Below, in pieces: positions 55,816 through 64,000 of a DNA stretch of 64,000 nucleotides. The DNA is from Peltaster fructicola. Taxonomy: Eukaryota > Ascomycota > Dothideomycetes. The notes under the pieces are model-generated. The model made no database searches and was not told the origin of the DNA. It saw nothing but the letters and a program-made list of their open reading frames with translations. Made by a program: the position numbers and the translations under genes. How positions within the stretch are numbered: position 1 is the first letter of the stretch; each line of letters opens with the position of its first letter. The DNA is taken from contig CP051142.1 of NCBI GenBank assembly GCA_001592805.2, positions 1,798,001 to 1,862,000 on the forward strand. The letters are read 5' to 3'.

Positions 55816-56267
55816 GTCCGTGTTGAAGGACACGGCGATACTGAGGTGGACGCATGATGCGTGGGCGAGGCTGATCAAGACGTCTGCAAGCCACGAAGTA
55901 TGTACGGTGAGAGCTGGACGCGACTCATAGGTGGAAGCTCATATAGACAACAGTCATGGTCGTCACTCTAACCGCATTTATGCTTGCATTCCCCACTCGG
56001 TCTGTATCATGGCATCTACACAATCTCGAGAGCTTCAATTCCCTACAGCACGCTCTGGTCATCTCCTGGTCGCCTGAGTACTGCACTTGTGCTGTATCCT
56101 GAGAACACAACTTCGTCCACTAGTGCTCTGGGCCCAAGTACACTGCCATATGGATGGACAGACGTAGTCGACCACGTATATACCTTGAAGTGGCCTCACT
56201 AACCCTTGAGAGAGCTTAAAGTCGAACGTGAGCAGATGCGAGGATCGGTCTACGAGCAGATCGTCGT
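55816..56267. other. Intergenic: HET-gene upstream region and prefoldin 3' flank
   Basis: The 452 nt contain no recognised gene or RNA. Confidence 0.5.
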
Positions 56268-57181
56268 TCAGCCTTTCGCATTGTTCTTGTCGTTCGGAGC
56301 ATCTCCGTCCTTATCTTTCCGACGTTGTGATACATCCCAATTATACACTCGTGCAGTTGCAACCTCCATAGTCTGAGGCTCGTCAGCATGTCAGCAACAT
56401 AGCACATACCGTTCTCGCTCACCGTTATTTGCTCGCGGAGAAAATCAAGATCTTCCTCGCAGTTCGCCAAGCTTGACTGAGCGGCGTCGAGCTTTGTCTT
56501 GAGTAATTCCTCAGCTTCAGGGATGGAATAAGAGAGCATAACATTTGCCTGATACAGTCGTCAGTCTCACAGCTGACGTGCATGCCTCGTGGCAGGTGGT
56601 CTGTCGTGGGGGCTGCAATGCACGTACACCCAACCATAGATAAACCTCTTCCGGTTTGTCGATTGCTGCCTTCGCATACAAGGTATCGTTCAGCTCGAAT
56701 GACGCCTGCAATGGCTCGGCTTCAGGCTGGAGACATGTGTCAGCCCACGATACAGCTAACATGGATCCCAAGCATAGTCTTACACTCCTTAGTTGGAGGA
56801 ATTGTACGGTGTCAAGGGTCTTCCGAATGTCTGGGATCTTATTTTTCAACCCTGTCGCTCGACGCTGTGTGTTGACCTCCATGAATTGGTACTTCCTACA
56901 GGACGGCATCAGTACTGCTCGGACCATCTTCGCCTGGGTATCGAAGGACCCAGATGACGTGAGCTGGCCTTACGAGATCATTTCCTGAAAGCTCTGTAGC
57001 GTCTTCTCAACATCTGCTCTGCTGGATACGTAGTCTTCGGCCTTTTCGATGAATGGTGCATAAGGTATTCCTCGTGGATTTGAGCCTGCATCCTGACTGC
57101 ATGAAAGACATCGATCAGTGAGGTCCGATCTTGGTGATGACGGTTATTATTCTACCTTGCCTTCGTAACGGCTGCAGCCAT
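56268..57181 (-). CDS. PAC10: Prefoldin subunit 3 (Pac10/VBP1)
   Basis: Six exons: 57156-57181, 56974-57096, 56784-56895, 56628-56726, 56423-56548 and 56268-56372. They give 196 aa in one exact frame, with GT-AG at every junction. The alpha-prefoldin shows two long coiled coils flanking a beta hairpin. The N-terminal coil ends KYQFMEVNTQRRATGLKNKI with IPDIRKTLDTVQFL. The hairpin core is SFELNDTLYAKAAIDKPEEV, YLWLGANVMLSYSIPEAEEL, and the C-terminal coil contains NCEEDLDFLREQIT, then VATARVYNWDV. Prefoldin is a hexameric cytosolic chaperone that hands nascent actin and tubulin to the CCT chaperonin. The exon joins all restore family motifs, which supports this gene model over the overlapping unspliced frames. 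Confidence 0.93.
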
Positions 57182-58611
57182 GTCGATGGAGACGACTGGA
57201 TTGGCCAAGTTGAACGTCTGCGTGTGTGTTGTCGAGTAAATAAGAGAGCCGATCCACGTGACGAGCTTGATACTGCGCTACTGGGCGGCCCGGCTAGAGC
57301 CTCAGGCATAAACTCACCAGCCACACATCACCCATCCCCTGTCAGTACAGCCTCGTCTATGTTCTTTTACAGATAAACAGCAGTACACCTGCAGGAGGTG
57401 CTGACGCCACTCCCGCCTACAAGACCCAAGCTACTGAAATAGAGAACCGAAGACACGAACAAGGCGCCGCGCTAAAGTGCCAGACAAGAGCAAACTGATT
57501 TCTTCTCAAGCCGCTGACGCCTGCCTGTCACACGAGAAGCTTGCCTTGCTCACCAGCTTGTGCAGACGAAGACAAGATGCCAGGGTGCACATCCCGTGTC
57601 TTGCTTGGTGTGCTGATGAGCAGCTGAAAGCGCGGTGTTTTTCTCATGCTCGCTCTCATGGGTCCATCTAGCTAACAACACGATGACAGTTGTACGGCAA
57701 TCGCGGCAGAAGAAGCCTGGTGTGTCGAAATGAATCCGAGCTGGCCCTGATTTCGAGATGAATAATGGCTCAGGAACGCGAAATTGTACCAGAGTTGTCC
57801 TCAGCAATGTGACCTGCCGTACCAAGCACTAACGCTCACAATCAAAACGGCGCGCCAGATCTTGGACAACACCATCGATGTCACTGAGATTTGATGCACC
57901 ACCGTTCATTCGACGCCGGCTCAATGCTTGGTCTACAGCTTGGCCTGGCCACAACGCCGACCATCATGACCAAAGTCATCGGACACTGTCTACTCTGCGC
58001 ACGGGCAGGGCAGCAGCTCGCGTTCAGGTCGTTTTTCGATAGCAGCATGCATGCGCATCGTATTATGTCACTGCCCAGGTTGACTGGAGCTCTGCCGATC
58101 TTTCGCTAGTCAAAGATATCGGGAGCCAATTACGGACCATGGTGGTCTTGGCGTACTCATGCCTTGCAGCTGGGCCTGCACTCAACGAGTCATTTGCTGC
58201 TGCTGTCAGACAGTGACGGCGGGCAGGTTGCAGAGTTGGGTTATCAGGAATGATTTGCATATTATGATATTGATGTTGTCTAAGTACTCAGCCCAGATTC
58301 GGAGCCACCGTCAATGAAGCAATAGCAACAAAGACAGCCATCGACATCCATGCCAAATGAATGCATGGCAGTTGTAATACTCTGCCAGTATGAATGTGAA
58401 AGCAACACCGTCGTATGCCGTCAGATCAAGTTCTATACCAGTGCCCACGCTCTCAAGCAACAAAAATGGACGATCCCAATGGAAAGCCCGGTCCAGAAAT
58501 TAGTAGTAATGACAAGATAGTAGTTGATGCAGTGCACCGTCAATGAAGCATCACCGGCCAAGGTCAAATGCTCATGTCGTTGCACTGGACAATCAGGAGC
58601 GGTCAAGGCGC
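57182..58611. other. Intergenic: PKS 3' flank and prefoldin upstream region
   Basis: The 1.43 kb form the longest gap in the window. No domain-bearing or splice-consistent gene is seen on either strand; open frames such as 57550-57825 and 57891-58109 look random. It probably holds the prefoldin promoter and the PKS terminator region, perhaps a decayed gene. Confidence 0.4.
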
Positions 58612-61600
58612 TCATGCCTTCCAGTCGAGACCAGTGCGAATGAGTGCACCAAGGTCTGCTGCATGAGGCTCCTTCATCATAGAGAAGTGGTGGCCTCCCA
58701 TGACACCGTACTTCATGTTCTCTGAACCACACAGCTGTCCCCAGCCGTTGTCAGTGAAGTCAGTGCGGTGGTTGAGGAGCCACTTCATTGGGGCTGGGTC
58801 CTCATCCTCAGCTGGTGGTGGTCGTGGGTCACCTGGGTTACCAGCGACACCTTCGCGGCACCAGATGGCGTATGTTGGCATTGGCTTGATGGTAGGCTGA
58901 GGCTGGTAGTCAGACAGCGACCTGATGGCGGCCGAGAAGTGTGGAAGCAGCCACTTTGGTGTCTTAGTTGGGTCTCCAGTACCAAGCAGGCCGATCTCGT
59001 TGAAGAAGATGTGAAGACGAGCTGGAAGAGGATCGAGGTTAACAGGGCAAGGTGAGTCGAGCAGCAGGAGCTTCTCGACCTCTTCACCGTTGGCGAGCAA
59101 AGCTTGTGCCACAGCGTAGGCGATGACACCACCTGCGGACCATCCACCGATGATGTATGGTCCTTGAGGCTGGCGACGCTTGATCTCAGCAAGGTAGATG
59201 AGGGAGACGACCTCAATGCCACACTGCCACTGCTCTGGGCTCTTCATGAACGGACAGTTCAGACCGTATGCACAGACATCCGGACCAATGTTTGGAATGC
59301 TGACATAGCTTGTTGCTGATCCAGATCCGTCAGGCAGGAAGAAGATCTTCTTGGTGGCAATCTTGGCGTTACCCTGGAGGAGGACCGAGTTTGCTGGTGG
59401 GTACTGGCTGATATCAGTGAGCTTAGCATTGACCTTGTCGAGCTGAGGCGCGGTGCTCTGTTTGCTTGGCTTAGGGGCAGCAGCCTTGGCAGCCTTTGGC
59501 TTTGGACGCATACCGAGAGCATTCTCAATGTCCTTGATGGTCGGGTTCTCGTTCAGGAATGTTGATGGTATGTCGATGCCAGTCTTCTCGCGGAGCTCAC
59601 CAAGGATTGTCAAGCTCATGAGCGAATCCATACCGAGCTCAGCAAGGTCTGCATCGTCGTGGATCTCAGCGATATCGACACCCATCTCCTGTGCGACGAC
59701 ATGGCGAGCGAGGGAAACGTCGCCAACATCAGACATGGTGTCTGCAGTTGGCGACTCTGGCTTACCGGCATCTGATGGTGCGTAGCTTGGTGCTGAAGAT
59801 GCTGGAGTCGAGAGATCTCGCTCGTATGGAGTTGGTACATCAGTTGGAGGGACAGATTCATCATCAGAATCCTCAGTGACCTCTTCCTCATCGACAGAAG
59901 CAGCAGCGCCGTCGAACTGAGCGAAGTACTTCTTCATCTCGCCAACGGTTGGGTAGTCAGTGAACAGCGTCGATGGGATTTCCATGTTGAGGTCCTCACG
60001 GAAGATGGCGGAGATTGTAAGAGAGAGAAGCGAATCGACACCAAGGTTCTCGAAGTGTGCGTCGTCCACGAGCTCAGACTCGTCAACCTCAGTCTCCTTG
60101 GCCAGAATCTTCATGATCTTTGTTATGAGACCACCTCCTGCAGCAGCCTTCTTCGGTGCTGCGGCCTTCTTTGGCTTTGGTGCAGCCTTTGGTGCAGCGA
60201 CTGGAGCAGCAGCTGGAGCGACCTTGATTGGAGCTGGAGCTGGAGCACGAGCGGTGACTGGTTTGGCTGCGACTGGTGCTGGAAGTGATCCGGCCTGCTT
60301 CACTGGTGGAAGGAAAGTGTTGAGGACACGGCGTGGGATCTGCTGGAACTTGATGCCCTCGCACACAGCAACGATCTCATCGCCAGCCATGATGTAAACG
60401 TCACCCTTCCTGATGTTGTTTGGCTGAGGAAGCATGCGAACGTAGTTGGTGAGCTTCATACCTGCCACCAGTGGTTTCGAGAACTTCATGGCACCCCATC
60501 CGTGAGAGACGTAGACGTTCTGCTCGGAGTCTAGAAGATCTGATGCGTTGCAGATGAAACCAGAGATGTGGCAGGAACCGTCGATGTTGTATGGTGGTAG
60601 CATGAAGTCGCCATCCTCTGGACCAGCTGGGAAATCAATGGATGCAGAAGCCTCGGTGGTCTCACCGTCGAGGACAACCTCAGTCATTGCTCGGTACTTG
60701 TCGGCGTAGTTGACAAGAGCCTTGAAAAGCTTGTATGCCATGCCCTTCTGGACCTTGTGAGCACCACCGGTGGTTGTCTTCTTGCGGAGGATGTCAATCT
60801 GGGACTTGACCATGAAGTTGTATCGTGACCACTCGTTTGCCCAGGCTGCCTTATCCTCGTAGTAGATTGTGCAGTGAGCGTGGTCCTGAATCTTCTGTCC
60901 ATTTGGCTTGACGCTGCGGAAGAAAAGCTTCACAGTGCTAGTAGCAAGGTCCGCTTTGGCCTCGAGTTGGAGGTGCTGACCCTCTGCTGGCTGTGGAATC
61001 TGTGCAATGAATGGCTTAGGAACTTCCATGTTGCAGACGTTGATGCCCGGGACTTCAGTGCCTGGTCGAGCCTCCTTCCAGATGTAATCGGCAACAGTGT
61101 ATGCCATATCTGCGTAGAGAGAGGATGGGCAGAGAGCAGAGTTGTTGACCATGTGGCCGCAGACGACTGGGTACAGCTTCTCGTCGGCCAAGTTGCTCTG
61201 GACAATGACATTGGCGTTGTCGCCAGAGAATGACTCGGAGACAATCCTTTGGCAAGAAGTAGACAGACGCTTGGCTGGTGCCTCAACAACAGCTGCAGCG
61301 GCGCCTGCGATTTCCTTCTCGACGAAGACCTCCTTGACCTTTGGAGCCTCACCCTTGGTCAGGGTCCAGTTGTTGTGGTAGTCAAGCCAGTACTTCTTGT
61401 TGTCGAAGCTGTAGGTTGGAAGAGTCAACAACTCTTGGGCATCGTTGAACTCGCGGTGGTACTCCTCGAAGTTGATAGCGACGCCAGCGTTGAAGAGAGC
61501 GCAGATGCTTGATGCAATCGTCTTCCAGGCGTCCTCACCACGTCGGAGAGATGGAGCAGTGACGGTGGCGCCAACAGAAGCCTTGACCATGCCGGAGCAC

Positions 61601-64000
61601 ACTGGGTGTGCACCAACCTCGAGCCAAGCAGTCTTCTCGTCGAAGATCTTGGCCTTCTGACCACTTGTGAGAGCAGTCCAGAAGTTGACTGTCTCACGAG
61701 CGTGGCGAGCAAGGTACTCTGGGTTGATGACGCCAGCCTCACGAATGATCTCGCCCTCGAGTGGAGAGAGAACTGGGACAGATGGCTTGTTGAAGGTGAC
61801 CGAGGAGGCGACCTTCTTGAATTGGCTCAGAATTGGGTCGACCTGTGCGCTGTGGAAAGCGAACGGCACATTGAGCTTGGTAGCCTTGAAGCCCTTGGAC
61901 GTGAGAAGCTCGTTGGCACTGCCAACGACCTCGCCACTGCCACAGAGGACAGTCTCCTCTGGACCGTTGATGCAAGCGATCTCAGTCATCTTGCTTCCGA
62001 GAGCAGATCGGATCGCCTCAGCGCTTCCCTTGACAGCGAGCATGCCGTGGGTGTGTGGAGTGCAGTCACGAACAAGAAGCTCTGCACGACGACCCACGAG
62101 GAGGACCATGTCGGCAGCGGAGATGACTCCAGCCACGTGAAGTGCAGCATACTCACCCAAACTGTGTCCGATGACAGCAGTTGGAGTGATACCCCATGAT
62201 GCCCACATGCGAGCAAGAGCAACCTGGATACAGGCCATACCAAGCTGCACCTTGACTGGTGACAGAGTCTGAACATCTGTGCCATCAAGGAGCTCCAGGA
62301 AAGATGGGAGACCCTGGATGCGAGCGAGGTTGTTAAGCTGGTCGATGTCATCGCGGAAGCTCTTGAGATCCTGGTACAGCTTCTGGCCGAGACCGGTGTA
62401 CTGTGAACCCTGTCCTGTGAAGCAGAAAGCGACCTTTGATGGGACCATTGGAACCGGGCTGTATGACTCCTTAACCTGAGCCTGAAGAGCATCGCTAACC
62501 TTGTTGATCTCCGACAGTGGGAAAGCAATGCGGTAGTTGTGCTGAATGCGACGAGCAGTCAAGGTGTATGAGAATGATGGCAAGGTAGTCTCCTTGTTCT
62601 CAGCGACATACTTCTGGAGGTTCTCAATGTTGCGCTTCAACGCACCAATGGAACGAGCAGTGACAGTGATTGGGAGAGTGCTTCGTGGGTCAACAGCCTT
62701 TGGTGCCTCACGAAGAGGACCATCCTCGAGCAGCAGAGCAGTGTTACCACCTGCAGCAGAGAAGTTGTTCAAGAACACCTTGCGCTTGGCATCACCCTTT
62801 CGTGGCCAGGCAACCTCCTTGGTGGAGATGTGCACGTTACGGTCTTTGAGATCGGCTGGGAAAGTCTTGTTCATCTCGCCCTTGATACCAACGTTGGCTG
62901 GAATCTTGCCGTTCTTCATCATAAGAAGCACCTTAACCAGGGAGTTGATACCAGAGGCAGCCTCAGCGTGTCCAACGTTGGCCTTGATGGCACCAAGATG
63001 GACGGTCTGGTCTGGTCGACGCTGGCGGTGTCGTGGAGCGAAGACGTTGGTGACAGATGTCATCTCAATACCGTCACCAGCTTGAGTACCAGTTCCGTGC
63101 ATCTCAACGTAGCTGATCTCGTGTGCATCGACACCAGCATTGGCGAGGACCTGCTTGTACAAGAACTCCTGAGCACCGGCATGTGGGTGCGTGATGGAAA
63201 CAGCCTCTGCAGAGTGGTTTGTAGCAGCGCCCAAAATGCATCCAAGGATGTTGTCCTTATCGTTGATGGCGTCAGAGTATCGCTTGAGGACAACAGTACC
63301 ACAGGCATCACCACGGCAGTAGCCATCAGCGGCGTTGTCGTAAGTCTTGCAAGATCCAGTCTTTGACAAGAACTGACCCTTGGATAGACCAGAGAAAATG
63401 TCAGGGTTGGTCAAAACGTTAAGACCACCAGCGCAGGCAGTGTCACAGTCACCTGCCCAGAGAGAGGTACAGGCGAGCTGAATGGCAGCCAGGGACGATG
63501 AACAAGCAGTGTCGATGGAGTACGATGGACCGCTAAACTTGAAGTAGTAGTTGATTCTGCCAGGAGCAAAAGCACGCACACCACCAGTGATGAAGTAGGT
63601 GTCCACGTTCTCTGCTGCGTTGATCTCACGCCAGTCGTCAGAGGTCTGTCCGTAGAAGGTACCAACACGGTGGAGCTTGGTGGATGGAGTGCGGTTTGGC
63701 ACGTAACCAGACATCTCCAGGGCTTCATAGGCAGTGACCAAAGCGAGACGACCCATTGGATCGGTTTGAGCAGCCTCACGAGGAGACATGTTGAAGAAGC
63801 GAGGGTCGAAAAGACCTGGCTCGTCGATGAAGCAACCGTATGGCGAGTGAGACTTGTTCTTGCCCTTGCCAGATGGATCGCAGTGGGCGTCAGCGTCGAA
63901 ACGGTCAGCTGGGATCTTGCGGTGGACGTCGAGGCCCTTCATAAGAAGGTCCCAGAGAGCCTCGTGGTTGGCAGAGTTAGGGAAACGACCAGCCATGCCA
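58612..64000 (-). CDS. PKS1: Non-reducing polyketide synthase, DHN-melanin (THN synthase) type, N-terminus beyond window
   Basis: The frame is open from the right edge to the stop at 58612; the first in-window Met (63996) is inside the KS (MAGRFPNSAN), so the SAT domain and start lie outside. With 1,794 codons visible plus a usual SAT of ~370 aa, total length would be ~2,170, as in PKS1. Domains, numbered from that Met: KS with active Cys165 (DTACSSS), HGTGTQAGD and NVGHAEAASG; AT with Ser612 (GHSLGEYAALHVAG); PT with catalytic His948 (CGHMVNN) and Asp in NIDGSCHISGF; ACP1 Ser1322 (GVDSLLSLT); ACP2 Ser1458 (GMDSLMSLT); TE/Claisen cyclase with Ser1620 (GGWSAGG) and GHHFSMM. This SAT-KS-AT-PT-ACP-ACP-TE order makes 1,3,6,8-tetrahydroxynaphthalene for DHN melanin. 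No introns lie in the visible part. The nearest neighbours on the left are housekeeping genes, so any cluster partners would be to the right. Confidence 0.92.
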   Translation of the reverse strand, partial: GMAGRFPNSANHEALWDLLMKGLDVHRKIPADRFDADAHCDPSGKGKNKSHSPYGCFIDEPGLFDPRFFNMSPREAAQTDPMGRLALVTAYEALEMSGYVPNRTPSTKLHRVGTFYGQTSDDWREINAAENVDTYFITGGVRAFAPGRINYYFKFSGPSYSIDTACSSSLAAIQLACTSLWAGDCDTACAGGLNVLTNPDIFSGLSKGQFLSKTGSCKTYDNAADGYCRGDACGTVVLKRYSDAINDKDNILGCILGAATNHSAEAVSITHPHAGAQEFLYKQVLANAGVDAHEISYVEMHGTGTQAGDGIEMTSVTNVFAPRHRQRRPDQTVHLGAIKANVGHAEAASGINSLVKVLLMMKNGKIPANVGIKGEMNKTFPADLKDRNVHISTKEVAWPRKGDAKRKVFLNNFSAAGGNTALLLEDGPLREAPKAVDPRSTLPITVTARSIGALKRNIENLQKYVAENKETTLPSFSYTLTARRIQHNYRIAFPLSEINKVSDALQAQVKESYSPVPMVPSKVAFCFTGQGSQYTGLGQKLYQDLKSFRDDIDQLNNLARIQGLPSFLELLDGTDVQTLSPVKVQLGMACIQVALARMWASWGITPTAVIGHSLGEYAALHVAGVISAADMVLLVGRRAELLVRDCTPHTHGMLAVKGSAEAIRSALGSKMTEIACINGPEETVLCGSGEVVGSANELLTSKGFKATKLNVPFAFHSAQVDPILSQFKKVASSVTFNKPSVPVLSPLEGEIIREAGVINPEYLARHARETVNFWTALTSGQKAKIFDEKTAWLEVGAHPVCSGMVKASVGATVTAPSLRRGEDAWKTIASSICALFNAGVAINFEEYHREFNDAQELLTLPTYSFDNKKYWLDYHNNWTLTKGEAPKVKEVFVEKEIAGAAAAVVEAPAKRLSTSCQRIVSESFSGDNANVIVQSNLADEKLYPVVCGHMVNNSALCPSSLYADMAYTVADYIWKEARPGTEVPGINVCNMEVPKPFIAQIPQPAEGQHLQLEAKADLATSTVKLFFRSVKPNGQKIQDHAHCTIYYEDKAAWANEWSRYNFMVKSQIDILRKKTTTGGAHKVQKGMAYKLFKALVNYADKYRAMTEVVLDGETTEASASIDFPAGPEDGDFMLPPYNIDGSCHISGFICNASDLLDSEQNVYVSHGWGAMKFSKPLVAGMKLTNYVRMLPQPNNIRKGDVYIMAGDEIVAVCEGIKFQQIPRRVLNTFLPPVKQAGSLPAPVAAKPVTARAPAPAPIKVAPAAAPVAAPKAAPKPKKAAAPKKAAAGGGLITKIMKILAKETEVDESELVDDAHFENLGVDSLLSLTISAIFREDLNMEIPSTLFTDYPTVGEMKKYFAQFDGAAASVDEEEVTEDSDDESVPPTDVPTPYERDLSTPASSAPSYAPSDAGKPESPTADTMSDVGDVSLARHVVAQEMGVDIAEIHDDADLAELGMDSLMSLTILGELREKTGIDIPSTFLNENPTIKDIENALGMRPKPKAAKAAAPKPSKQSTAPQLDKVNAKLTDISQYPPANSVLLQGNAKIATKKIFFLPDGSGSATSYVSIPNIGPDVCAYGLNCPFMKSPEQWQCGIEVVSLIYLAEIKRRQPQGPYIIGGWSAGGVIAYAVAQALLANGEEVEKLLLLDSPCPVNLDPLPARLHIFFNEIGLLGTGDPTKTPKWLLPHFSAAIRSLSDYQPQPTIKPMPTYAIWCREGVAGNPGDPRPPPAEDEDPAPMKWLLNHRTDFTDNGWGQLCGSENMKYGVMGGHHFSMMKEPHAADLGALIRTGLDWKA

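Overview
The window is nuclear DNA of a filamentous ascomycete. The evidence is short GT-AG introns (mostly 44-92 nt, with CTRAY-like branch sites), dense gene packing on both strands, fungus-specific families (Cdc3-type septin, SIT siderophore transporter, HET-domain protein, Ecm14, Ste7-type MAPKK, cofactor-independent phosphoglycerate mutase) and a DHN-melanin-type non-reducing polyketide synthase at the right edge. The gene set fits a melanised Dothideomycete, but that rank is an inference. No tRNA, rRNA, CRISPR array or recognisable transposon was seen.

Layout. 1-2193 (-) is an Lsh/HELLS-type SNF2 remodeller cut by the left edge. 2726-3817 (-) is a Whi5-like G1/S repressor candidate. 4273-8302 (-) holds a mitochondrial PDK/BCKDK-type kinase and a cytosolic-type phospholipase A2, joined by one uninterrupted reading frame. 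8895-10784 (+) is Exo70 and 11457-13290 (+) a Cdc3-type septin. 14186-17951 (+) is a pair of oxidative enzymes: a membrane-anchored DUF3445 haem protein, then a flavin (Baeyer-Villiger-type) monooxygenase with an in-frame TGA at its signature Trp. 18500-20728 (-) is a disordered/coiled-coil protein of unknown role. 21244-22149 (-) is Cdc42. 23107-25183 (-) is a siderophore transporter with two exact iron-GATA sites upstream. 25804-30093 (-) is a Syt1-type Sec7 Arf-GEF.

30555-31454 (+) is an Rkm5-type ribosomal lysine methyltransferase, convergent (15 nt) with an amidohydrolase (31470-32860, -). 33607-34695 (-) is histone H1. 35360-36168 (-) is Tgs1 and 36448-37407 (+) a GRASP protein. 37413-37890 (-) is a tentative small membrane protein beside Ecm14 (37890-39512, -). 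40031-41334 (-) is a Ste7-type MAPKK. 42104-46400 (+) is Spt6. 46506-47552 (-) is an ACMSD-like amidohydrolase. 48164-50011 (+) is the Mss4 PI4P 5-kinase. 50560-52174 (-) is cofactor-independent phosphoglycerate mutase. 52482-52886 (+) is Med9. 53140-55815 (-) is a HET-domain protein. 56268-57181 (-) is prefoldin subunit 3. 58612-64000 (-) is the melanin-type PKS, cut at its N-terminal side.

Most genes are housekeeping. Several act on polarity and secretion (Exo70, septin, Cdc42, Mss4, Syt1, GRASP, Ste7-type MAPKK), but they are interspersed and do not form an operon-like unit. The accessory content is the DUF3445/flavin-monooxygenase pair, the siderophore transporter, the HET protein, the two amidohydrolases and the PKS. 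Spliced models were built by hand from splice signals, and frame closure was checked by length for every multi-exon gene.
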